From assembly GCF_020379485.1 (NCBI RefSeq), contig NC_063438.1, positions 5,662,024 to 5,726,023 on the forward strand: 64,000 nt of DNA, given 5' to 3'. The notes under the pieces are model-generated. The model did not search any database, was not told where the DNA came from, and worked only from the letters and a program-made list of their open reading frames with translations. Positions 10,344-21,900 of the stretch are shown in pieces; the first letter of the stretch is position 1; each line of letters starts with the position of its first letter. Both the position numbers and the translations under genes were made by a program. Origin of the DNA: Brassica napus. Lineage: Eukaryota; Streptophyta; Magnoliopsida; Brassicales; Brassicaceae.

Positions 10344-13300
10344 TCAGAATACAAGAATTGACCCATTCTCAGCGGTAAAATCCTTCACACCAGAAGAAGA
10401 AGACTCAACTCTGCTTGTAGCTTTCTTGACCTATCAATAAACGAAAAACATTATAAAATCATAATCTCAGTCCGAAGGCATAGTAACCAGATATTAGTAT
10501 AGATTAAGAACAATCTATTGTTAAATTACAGTATAGCTTCTTACTTACCTCTTCATCCCAATTTGTAAGAAAGGTGATGATGGAGAGACATACACCTTGA
10601 ACGATGAGTGCACATATAATTCCCAGCCAAAGCCCCTTAAATATTACAACATTTTAGTTAATATAGAGCTAACTTTGTAACCGTTTAATCTTAGAGAAAG
10701 TTAGGGATGAGCAAACAGAGATTCAGAGTTGGGCTCTATTTAATTTACCCGACCACCCAAGTGAAAGTGAAAACCAAGTAACAATCCCACAGGAATTCCT
10801 ACAAGATAATATGATCCAAGATTCACAACAGCTCCTATCTTCTGCCATCCACATCCTCTAGCAATCCCTTTCAACCATTAATTAAAAAAAAAACAACATA
10901 CCAAAATATTAAGCATGACAACATTGACATGTAATAACGGTGCTTGTAAGGTGGTTTGCCTTGCAAAAAGAAAAAAATGTTGCGTTTGAGTGAAGCATAT
11001 AAATGACCTGAAAGAACACTTTGGAAGCTGTCTAGGCAATGGCCTAAGGCGAGAATCGGCAACATTGAGGCTACAAAGTTGACTACTTCTGGGTCACTAC
11101 TGTATGCGAATCCCCATATCTTCCTTATTAATATCAAAACCGAACCAACTAGTATGCTCTCTAAGATTGCGATGCTGATGACCACACGAACCGCAAGCTT
11201 AGCCACTTTGGGATTCCCTCCTCCTAACTCATTTGACACCCTTGTGCTATATGGATTATAAAGGACAATTTAACAAATAAAGTTACATATGTTATATTAA
11301 GTCTTGATGCAGTCATACATAAGGTTTGTACGGACCTTGCGGCGCCACTGAGGCCAAATGGGATCATCCAGATTGTTCCTGATGTATTAAGGCTGCAAAA
11401 AATTTCTTACTAAATCCACTCATAAACAATAACTAAACTTATTACATATGAGAAAGAGTATTATAATATATTCTGATTAATTAGTTTGGTATCTCATCAA
11501 TCACCACTGACTGAGATATGATTTCAAGACATAATTATAATTATTTGCCTTTGGAAATTAGATATACTATTTATGTTCCTACACATGCTAAAAAGATGTA
11601 AGCTTAACAGAACACAGTAATTTATGTTTTGGTATTTGTGTTCATATCAAAAAGATACCAGTTAATAAACCCTATACTTACCAGATTGATAGGACAGAAG
11701 TTTCTAAAACCGGGTTGGGAAGAAGTCCGGACGAGAGAACCATAAATTCAAAGGACCACATCTCTAGGCTGCTCAAACAACATCGCCGAAAATAAATATG
11801 CTTTAAATGGATTCTAATTTAAGAAATAAAGTTGAGCAAGAACTACCAAATCTCAACATTATACAAAACTTGTTTCCCAAGGTGCTTCCGATAAATGATT
11901 AATATAGGCATTTGGTCGTTGGACTTACCAGACCATAAGTGCAGAAGGAATAGCAAGCTTCATAAATGGGATGATGTCGCGTAGAGCCTCCTTAGAGAAA
12001 CCGGTCCAGGTGAGTGAGCAAGAAGGCGAATACTTGACGTAAAACGACAATAGGATGACATTAAGCCAATACGATATGGCATTGGCCACAGCAGCTCCTC
12101 TAAACCCTAAACCAGATTTTAACACCAAGACCCAACAGAGGATCACATGAAGACAAGTGGTGACTCCAGAACACAAAACCACAGGAAACACATTGTTCTG
12201 TGCCTGCAAGAACCTGTTGAGACATTGGAGAAGACCGTAGGCGAAGATGCTAGGGATCATGAACTTGGCGTAGGAGCCAGAGAGGTGTGCGATGGATTTA
12301 TCTTGGCCGAAGAAGAGGAGGAAGTGCTCTGTGTTGGCCCAAATGATGGAGAGAGGAATAGAGTAGAGTGTAAGAACAAGCATTGCTCTTTGCATCTGTA
12401 TGCCTAGCATTCCGTACAGCTTTGCTCCGTAGGATTGGCCACAAACCGTGTCCAACGCACTTGCTGTTCCCATCTGTTCAGAAGAGTATTTTTTTTTTCT
12501 TGTTTTTTTTTCAGAAGAGTATTTTTCTTTATGATTAGATTTTGCTTTCTTGCTTCACAAGTAAGCGGTCAACGAAAGTGTTGATATCATTCGATTTAAA
12601 AGTTTCGAGATCATTTACCGTTCAATGTATGATATATGTTAAAAAAAAAAAAAAGTTTAGACAAAGCAAGAACACCTTTGATTCTTTAACTTTGGCTCTT
12701 TGTTTTCGAAACACGATTCTTTAATTTTGGCATTTTCGCTTTTCTTCTTCAAATGACAAAATATTATTGTTTTTGTAGCATAATAAGACAATCAAATATG
12801 CATACGCAACTTGGAAATTCAAACAAGGTGGCTTAGTGGCCTGATAATGTACGTAGTAGCTGAAATACATTTTCCATTTTCTATGTACTTTTTCTTTTAG
12901 AAATCCATTTCGATATATGTATGTTGAAAGAAGCCTTGGGGATAATTAAAATTATAAGGGAAATTAAAATACTCAAAAATTACCTAATCTAATAGTATTT
13001 GTTACAAAAAAATATATATCATTTCAGTTTTTTGAAATGTTTCACAATATAACATAATACTTGATTAATATTTAAATATTTAAAGGTTGTTAATTTCATA
13101 CATTTGGCAGACGTCATTAGTTGAAATACTCAAATTTATTTTTTAATATAAAAAATAATTGTATTTATTATTCTCTCTCAAACTCGTGATTGATCCAGGA
13201 AGAAGCTGGATAATGAGACCCTAAAAGTTCCAATTATGGGAAAATGCCAAATCCTATCCTGTAGCAAACTTCAGTTATTGAAAATGAAACATCTCCCGAA

Positions 13301-14375
13301 ATAAAGAGACTAATAATTGTTTTTCTTTGTCAGAATGAGCTTTGATTGAAAAAAAAACACTTTTCAGTTTTGAGTACCCAAGAAACAACGTTTAAGAATA
13401 CCTTAAGGTTACAAACCCAAATTTGAGAAGTGATTTTCTATTAGTTAGGAATTTTATTTATTAACAATTCCTATTCAATTGCTGAGGAAGGTGAGTAAAA
13501 TTAATAAATATAATATTCTTAATAAAATAGATCGTCAAGGTAAAGCCGAGATTTCCAGATTATAATATCTACAACAAGTGTGAAAATTTTAATTTTTAAA
13601 TGTTGGAGTATTAATAGGATACTAAAAATAAGTCAAGAATTTATATATTTTTGTAGCAACTGAAAGTTGTGTCAGATGTTTTTCTAAAACTTTCCCATCT
13701 GTTAAAGACTTAAAAATAATCACACAACCAAGTTTCAGAGCCAGAATAATTTTTGTTGTAAATTTAAAAATGAGTAGATTATCATACTTGCTTAAGCATA
13801 TTAGTGATTTTTAGATATACACATAACTTAAGGTTTTAAAACTGGTTTTTGCCGTTTAGACTTTAGATAGCCGATATATTATTACACCGGTACGTACAAA
13901 TATTCATTCATATAAATCTGCAGTTTTCTTAGATTGCTCAGCCGATGAATATACTTTTAACGGTAACCTCTTTTAACTATCGGTACTTTTTTATTTTTTT
14001 GAGAAAAAACTACTATCGGTATTTTGAACACTGTCAAATATGAGTATCACTATGGTAAAGAAATGAAGTATGTATATAATGTGTATATATGTGTGTATAT
14101 GTAAAGAGAGAGTAGTAAGAGAGAAAAAAAATACTGACAAGGAAGGTGAAGCCGGTGACTGAGGCGAAAGAGGTGGCAACGGCGGCGGCAGAAAGAGGAA
14201 GGGAGCCAAGATGTCCTACGAACATAACTGAGATTACTTGCAGACAAAACTGAAGAAGACTCACTGCTATTAGTGGTCCAGCTAGCCATAGCTGCTTCTT
14301 CACTTCCTCCTTTATTCCACTACTCTTCTCTCCGATGAGAGGCCATGACAACACATGGTCTATCTCCTCCTTCAT
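10344..14375 (-). CDS. MATE efflux transporter (DTX family)
   Basis: Multidrug and toxic compound extrusion transporter, a 12-helix cation-coupled exporter of metabolites or xenobiotics; the substrate is unknown. Exons on the minus strand: 14375-14139, 12473-11929, 11768-11682, 11392-11336, 11246-11008, 10867-10749, 10635-10549 and 10430-10344. All joins are in phase and give 485 residues, the family norm. Diagnostic segments are LDTVCGQSYGAK, WMIPFGLSGAASTRVSNELG and ARGCGWQKIGAVVNLGSYY. The ATG at 14375 gives MKEEIDHVLSWPL; an upstream Met would only add leader. Intron 1 is long (1.66 kb) and AT-rich. The gene matches the MATE I recall between NIP2;1 and the RRP12 homologue in A. thaliana (At2g34360). 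No lesion is seen. Confidence 0.93.
12474..14138 (-). other. Large first intron of the MATE gene
   Basis: 1,665 bp with GT (GTCAGT) and AG (GAACAG) ends. It is very AT-rich, and I see no coding sequence or recognisable element in it. Confidence 0.7.
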
Positions 14376-14958
14376 TATCGCTTTGCTGCAAGAATGTGTA
14401 GATCCAAGAAAAGAAAGCAAAGTAACAAACTCTTTGATCCCTGTCTTTTGGGGATTCGTGTTGTGTTCAGTATCTCTCTACTGATCTGTGGAGATAGATT
14501 AGTGTATTTATATTCTTTTAAGGATATAGAGACAATTACATGTGACCTATGTGCCTACCTACGTGTCTCCAGTACAGTGGAAAGTTGAACCATCCGAAAA
14601 AGTTTTGATAGGGAGATCAGACATGAATGAACCCATCTCAATGTATTATTGGTCCCTTAATTGGTGGGGGATCTTTTAGATAGCAACTAAAGTAGTATAT
14701 GTTCTAGATGTTTTTTCTTTTCTTTTTAGGTTGGTGAAATATCAAGTTGTGATAGAAATATAAGATGTCTCTTATACGTTAATAAAAACTATAAAATACG
14801 GAAGATTTCTGTATTTCATGCATCATTAGTTCAATACAAGAAAACAGCCATTAGTGATGCATTGATCCGGTTCTTTTATTTGTTAATGTGATATTATGAT
14901 AAATCAAATCTGGTCTTAATCAATCCCCGATCTCTAATGAGCTTTTGAAAAACTAATA

Positions 14959-15245
14959 ATCCCTCTAATTTTTTTAAAAGTTTCATTTTAGATTTATTTT
15001 CTTGTTTCAAAAGAGTATCATTCTACACTTTCAATGCAACTTTACATATTAAATCTATTTTTATCCTTTTAAATAATTAATAAATTTTTGATTTAAATTA
15101 TTTTAATCAATATATTTTTATTTAGTAATCAATATATTTTACTTTAAAATCTTACATTAAATAAGAACATATTAGTATATTTTACAAAAAAAACAATTTA
15201 TGTGAAATATGTTGAAGTGACAATTTTTTAATGAAATGGAAGGAG
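14959..15245. mobile_element. Stowaway-like MITE
   Basis: About 287 bp with inverted ends ATCCCTCTAATTTTT and AATGAAATGGAAGGAG (reverse CTCCTTCCATTTCATT), flanked by TA on both sides. The interior carries the TTTCAAAAGAGTATCATT/ACACTTTCAATGCAACTTT type sequence common in Brassicaceae MITEs. It lies in the MATE upstream region. The TIRs are degenerate, so it is an old copy. Confidence 0.7.
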
Positions 15246-15715
15246 TATAACACTTGTCAATGCTAATGCTATTAGAATTGTCTCAAATCCATTATTGGCA
15301 ATTAAGAAGGGTGTATCGAATATTTTTAAAAACGTCTTAATATAAAAATGTGTACATTATTTGTTTCTTTCATCTTCTAGTACAAGAACTAACTTACACT
15401 GTCTTAAAAAGAATTGACGTCTGAACAAACTCTGGGACAGTGGACTCATGGCGAGGATTGAATTTGATAGGCGTGAGTTTCTTTTATTGCGTCTTTCCGT
15501 CTCAGTTAGGACATATAGTTGGAGGGCAAAACCAGTTTAATCTCTATTATAAAAAAAGCACAAGACAAAGAGACGGATTGGATCTCATGAGTCATGACGT
15601 GAGAACCGTGGTGGACGTGCACGTGGTTAAAGTTATTCGGTGCCAAACACATAAGTCAATAGAGCGAAAAATCTGATAAGTTCTGGTTCATCATATATTT
15701 CCCTTATGTAAATCG

Positions 15716-16475
15716 CTTTTTAAAAATATTTTCTGGCAACTAAAGACAAAAGCTCCTCTCTCTCATCTATGTTCTCTCTCTAAGATCTTTCACAGGAGAG
15801 AGAGAGGGTGATTGTTTTTGATTGCCGATGGTTTCGTCCGGTATGGACTCCTGTTCGTCCGGTATGGACTCCTGTTCGTCGAACCCAGACTCTGGGAAGC
15901 GGTGGTTTTCTACCACCGTTTTCACCAGCTTTTGCTTCCGGGATGTGATGGTTTTCGTAGCATCATCTTCGCCGGTTTTGTTCCGGTTTTAAGTTGATCG
16001 GCGTTTTTTGTGGTTCTCTGTTGAAGCCGACTCTTGAGATAATCAAAATTGATGATCTCGATTATAGACGGCGTAATTTCTTCTTGGAAACGTTTGATCC
16101 GTCAGTCTAGGTTTAACGATGGCGTTCATGGTGAGGGTTGCTCTGGTTGAGTTGCTTTTTCGCCGGTTGAGTTCCGTCGTCGCAAACCTTTTTCTGGCAC
16201 CGGAGGAAGACGATGGTTGTTTCCTTGACGCGTGTTTCCAAATCGTGTGTCGATTGAACACGTGGTGGGTGACTTTTCATCCCTTTCCCTACGGTTCCTC
16301 TTGCGTGGTTTTGGTTGCAAGTTGTATTGTAAAATTGGGCTTTTTGGGCTCTTTGGCTTGTTAGACCTTCGTGTTTGGTTCTTAGTTTCTTGTTTGTCCT
16401 TTCTTTTGGATTTTCTTGTATTCTATGTTCTTGTTTAATAAATCATCTTGTGTAAAAAAAAATCCCTTTTTAAAA
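15716..16475 (+). mobile_element. LINE-like or processed retroposon with poly(A) and TSD
   Basis: A non-AT-rich ~740-bp block (15726-16465) ends in TTTAATAAA…GTGT followed by nine A residues. It is flanked by the 10-bp direct repeat CTTTTTAAAA (15716-15725 and 16466-16475). The 5' part is CT-rich with a duplicated 21-bp GTTCGTCCGGTATGGACTCC unit. It has no long ORF and several frames are interrupted. The poly(A) tail and target duplication indicate target-primed reverse transcription. It is either a 5'/3'-only LINE derivative or a retroposed noncoding transcript. Confidence 0.6.
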
Positions 16476-16480
16476 CTTTA

Positions 16481-17994
16481 CTAGATTTTGACCCGCGCTT
16501 GGAAAGCGCGGGGTTGTTGGATTATATTATAATATAAAGTTTTATTATATTGAAAAACATAATTTTTAACAGCTATATAATCTACAAATTAGTTTATTTG
16601 AGATTTTATTAGTACATTTTTACGTAAGTTTTTTTTCGACATAAGAATTATATCCGGATCAAAAAAACAAACCGAACCGACCCAAAATTATAGGTTTAGT
16701 TCAGGTCTAGAGAAGATAACATATTGGGTTTTTTTGACCCGCTTGTCATTGTTTGAGTCCGGGTCCTACCCTAGACCCGATCATAAATATGTGTTTATTA
16801 GGTATATTTGGATATTCCGAATATGTTTCCGGTATTATGGATATTGTTTTTAAGTTTTTGGTTTACGATTAGAGTTTTGATTTCAGGTAAATTTTTCAAA
16901 TTAAAAAAAAAAATTTCCGGTATTTCAGGTAATGTTTCCGGTATTATGGATAAAATTTTGGTATTTTTCAGTTCATCGTGTCAGATGTTGAATAAGATTT
17001 TAAAATTTTAGGTATTTGAATTTTTTTGGTATTTGTTTGGAGTTTCAAATACTTTTCGTGTTTCGGATATTTTTCAGATTTTTCATATATTTCAAATTCT
17101 TTTAGAATCTTAAACACCCGAACATATGTGGACCCATTACGTCTATATCAGGTCCAACAACCTTTTGATATAAATTTTTAACGTTATTGTACAAAAACAT
17201 GGTTGATGAAATATTTTTCTGAGTAAAGGTATCATAAGAAATAATATTAAGATGTGTTAAAAATATTTAAAATATTGTATGTTTAGAATGAATAATGTAT
17301 TATCAGAAAAATAATAAATAGTTATACATAACTCCAACAACTTTTTTATATAAAATTTTTTAAAACTCTTTCCTTTTTAATAGTATTGATTCGTTTTAAG
17401 TGAAAAGTAAATAAAAGTATAATATCTAAATAAATAATTTTCAAAATCTTGAATAATCAATACTGATATCGTGAAGTCAGGTTAGCTTTAATAGAACCAA
17501 TGAATTTCTTCATTTTTGTGAAGGTAACATGAATATTCAGAAAAAAAATCATTTTTAAATATGAAAATATTATCAAACTATAAACGGTTGAAAGTTTAGT
17601 ATATAATATGAGATTTTAGTGAGAAAGTTTATATATAATATGATTATTTTATTATAAACGAAAGAGGAAGTTAGAATGTACACATATATGTCTTGTAATT
17701 TATCTTGCTTTAAATCATATATTATATGATAAAAGTGATAATATAAAATATTAGTTTCAATGATTTTACGATTAAAAATCAAAATGATAAATATAGTAAT
17801 AGTAATGATAAGGATTTAGGAGTGAGATTTAAATAAATAAAAGAATTGACTAAATTATTGTTAGAGAAATATATGGTAACATATTGTTAGTATAAATTTA
17901 AAGTAAGACCAAAAATAATGAATTAAATGAAAAAGTCCAAACAACTTTGATAGGTAGATTTTTTTAGACTCCTTCCCTTTTAAATAGTATTGAT
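16481..17994 (-). mobile_element. Non-autonomous Helitron
   Basis: Read on the minus strand, the element starts TCAATACTATTTAAAAGGGA (17994) and ends with a GC hairpin CCGCGCTTTCCAAGCGCGG and then CTAG (16481). It is inserted between A and T. These are the diagnostic Helitron ends. A second 5'-type end, TCAATACTATTAAAAAGG, lies inside at 17389, so a shorter element (16481-17389) is possible or one element was built onto another. The interior is AT-rich with ACCCGA-type repeats (16660-17150). No RepHel coding is seen. Confidence 0.85.
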
Positions 17995-18988
17995 GACTTG
18001 GTTCTATGCAAGTTCTATGTAAAAAACAGTTTTTGTAACTTTTCTAATAAAGATAATATTAAGAGAAAGAAACGCAAGACATTTTTTTTTCTGCTAAATT
18101 GTACAAAGAAGATTTAGTAAGATTTAGAGTTTGAACCCATCTTGGCAAAAAAGAATAAAAACAAGATGGATCAAAGAAAATAAGCCTACAAAAAATAACC
18201 TATCTCAACCACATAACCATTAGAGATTGGAAGTGTTTCCTCTTTCTCCTTGCAGAGATTATATTTCTCGTCTCTTTGTCAATATCACAGAAGATAGATG
18301 CAGCCGTTCGAGATGTCTGATTATGTATAAAATTATTCTTTCTGTTTCCATAGGTGGAAGACAAAAGCTTATACTGCTACCTTCCTCAAAAGAGTTAGGC
18401 AAGACAAATATTACGACAACGAAACTAAGACTAAAGAAATATAATACCACAACAAGAGGGGAAAGATAACGACTTGAAACTAATTATAAGAACACTCCCA
18501 AAACCAAAGACAATCTAGCTTCTTGCAGGCCTTTGACACAAGCTTTCAACCAAACCAGAGACGAGCTCTCAACTAATATACTTTAAAAATTATTACGTCT
18601 TTCGGCATTTTAAATTATATTTTTTGTTGCCCAAAAGAAAATTATTTATTGTAAATTGTAAAATGTTAACAAGCGGATATAATCATGAATAACACTGTAA
18701 CGACTGAATTAAATAAATAAAATGTAATAAGAACAATGATATTCTGAAAATCAGTGCCAAGATAACCTTTTGTTAATTTTACTACAAGCGAGAACATAAC
18801 ATATCATCAAATTGGAATGCTTATAATTTGATGTATATGAAGTTTATAATAACTTTGAAAAAAAAAACAAATTCAAGATCTGATTACAATTAACAAATGA
18901 ACAAAATGGTATGTAAAGTTTCAGTCAAAAATGTGGTTTTGAATAAACTATAACTTCTCTACTTATATCTTAAAACATTGCGAGAAGC
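17995..18988. other. Spacer downstream of the RRP12-like gene
   Basis: AT-rich, with no gene or element that I can support. The last ~200 bases are probably the RRP12-like 3' UTR. Confidence 0.4.
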
Positions 18989-21900
18989 TTACTTGCTTTT
19001 CTTCTTCCCAGCCGGTTTCTTCTGACCACTCCTGAACTTTTGGAACTTAGTAGTGGCAAGTGCTTCCGCAGCGCTCTTACCTTCCAACCTCTTCGTCAGC
19101 TTAACCACACTAGACATACCTCTGACTGCAACCGCCCTCTGATCTGGTCTACGGCTCATCATCTTGCGGTCAAGTGGCCAATATGCATAAGGTTCAAGCT
19201 TATCTTTCCTTTTAAGATCCCCACTTGCCTTTTTGCTTGCATACTCTTTCCCTGTGTAAGCGTATCCAGACTCTGATGTCTTTAGCCTCTTCTGGTTCTT
19301 CTTCGACGAGTTTGCAGAGAACCTGCTCTTGGCATCCGAACCTGCATCAGAGATTTCTTTTCTTTTGGCTCTCTCTCCTTCGTAGATGATTAGCCGTCCT
19401 TCCGCATCAAACTCTGCTTCTTCATCCGAGTCAGCTTTCCGTTTTCTGCCAAGCTCACTTGATCGAAGAGCTGATCTTGTTTTGTATCGGTCCATTAAGT
19501 CAAGCGGTTCATCATCTGACTCATCAACTTCAAGATGACTCTGCCTCGGATGTTTCTTGGATGCTTTATATTTCAACACAGAGGGAGCCTTACTACGGCC
19601 ATTCGATTCCCCATCCATGTAGTCTCCGTCGCTGTCCTCGTCTTCATCCGCAAAATCAGAAAATATCTTTGTATCATTCCAACGGCTGGCCCTGGAAGAC
19701 AAAAAAAATCAAGAACATGCATTACTTGACTACTCAGAAAATCCTATGAGAGATTATCTGAAAGCGGAGTTGGGAAAGGTACTTTGATAGAGTTTCTTTT
19801 GAATGCTGAGATCTACTCATCTCAGAGCCAGCTGCATATTTCCTCTCTTTACGTTCCTTGACCTGAGATAAAACCAAGAGAAGATGTTTGGTATACACTA
19901 CCCGGATACTGAAATCTAGACAGCTTTGAAAAATGTTAGCAAACCTTTCGGATGTTTGTAAGGAGTTTCATATGTTCCTCAGGCATCACAGACTTGACAG
20001 CCTCAGTACCACATTTCTTGATTAGCATCTCCAACAATAGCCTCACCTATTATACCAACATGACTCTTCAAAATAGGACAAGAAGCAGCAAAAACAAATC
20101 CTAATTTATTATATATATACACAACTAGTATGTATGCCTGCGAAAAAAGCATACTACAGGAGAGGTATTTGAAACAAACCTTTGCTTTAAAAAGGTTTTT
20201 GGTTCCTTCTGGCCACTTAAGTAAGCCTTCAACAATGCTCTTTAAGTTTGCGTGTAGTCCTTCAACGGGTGATTTAGCCACCAACACCTTTAACAAACCT
20301 AAATTTGCCTGTTTTCCAGAATAGATTTGGTTCCAAGTTTCAGAAAGAGAAAATGGCTAACTTGCAGCAACATATAGTCGTGGCTTCTTTATAGAGAAGA
20401 TAGATAAACTCACTTTTGTGATTTCCTTATTTTTCCTCTGGAGGAGAAGAAATGTTGAAGGAAGCAAATTGTAAGCACTAGCTATGAGTTCGGAAAACTC
20501 ATAGGTCAAACGAGCTACTCCCTTAACAGCAGCACTAATCATCTGAGGTTTTTCTCCAGCCAAACAACCAACCACCTATGACGGTTACAGCAGAGATCAA
20601 TAACCAATCTTGACGCAAAAAGGAAAACCAAAATCCTGAAAAAAAAAATGTTACAGTGACTTGTTAGGATTAGATTAAACATACCATATTGAAGTAACCA
20701 TGTAATTTCTCAGTGTCTCCACCATTTTCCTCATCTGCGTATGCATGTCCAATCTGAACAAGCACGTCATAGGCTCTGCTTCTTGTTTTCTTATTTACCT
20801 GCAGAAACAGCAGAGATCTGAATAATGATTCTTGCACTATCATTAGTTTAAACACAAACAGTTTCAAGCAATGTTTAGTACCTCCTTTAAGGCAAGTATA
20901 ACTTCGGGTAGAAATGAAGAAACAATGTCCTTTCTCGCCTTTAAATCATCCTGTACGGGGGAAAAACATCAGATTTAGCGTAATGCATTTCGTCAAAATA
21001 CACATAAAGCTACAAGGTTTAGCTTCTTACCGTCTTTGACGCATAAGCTAACAGGAAGTATAAGCAATCAAGTTTATGGCGCTTAGCAGAGACATGGCAT
21101 ATATTGTGCATCAGCTCAAGCAACTCCTCGAGGTTCTTTGAAACAAATCCATCAGAACTCTGGCAACAGAAACATTTATAACGAAGACATTAGTCAATGA
21201 TTTATTTTAAAAACGAAAGCTTAAGTTAATGGCTTCGAAGGACCTAAAGAAACTGCATCAATGTATAGGGGTAATTACTTATTATTAGCCATCTACTGTT
21301 GAACGTCAAGTAAGCAAGCATATATTATCTTGAGACGTGCAAACAAAATGTAATCACCGCATCCTAGCAATGAAATTTAGATTCTAAAGCGAGAATAAAA
21401 TTAGTCAATTACGCACAAAAGGAATCAATATACTTGACATGGTTAAGCATGGAATCTTAAGGCAAAGGAAGCAATACCTTTAAGATAACGGAAAGAACTT
21501 TGTACGCCTTCTTTTGAATTTGGCCCTTGGGATCCTGCAGTTTAAGATCCACATCAGTATATACTAAAGTCATCTTGGCGTAGTAATGAATCACAGCCAC
21601 ACCCAGCACAATAAATCAACTTACAAACCTGCATTGCAGGCTTCAAGGAACTGAATACGGTATCTACTGCTTGACCATCCAAACCAGGCAAAAGAGAAAC
21701 TAACAGATCAAACAACCTTGCCCTGAAATTAAAAGTAGACAATAATGTCAACTCTGGGTCAGTAGCAACTAAGAAAACCAGAAACACATTTGGAAGTAAC
21801 AGTACCTAAGGTTGGAAGAAGAATTTTTGTCTGATGTATGATCCACGTCCATCCCACTAACAGAGCTTTCATCTTCGGCAATGGCAGTTTTCGTAGCCAT

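Noticed and set aside
16043..16438. Several overlapping frames at 16.0-16.4 kb as a gene
   Set aside because: They lie within the poly(A)-tailed retroposon, are short in all frames and match no protein that I recognise.
17573..17782. Minus-strand frame in the Helitron
   Set aside because: Low-complexity Ile/Tyr-rich translation of AT-rich DNA.
19459..19749. Plus-strand frame opposite the last RRP12 exon
   Set aside because: Antisense shadow of the acidic/basic tail exon.
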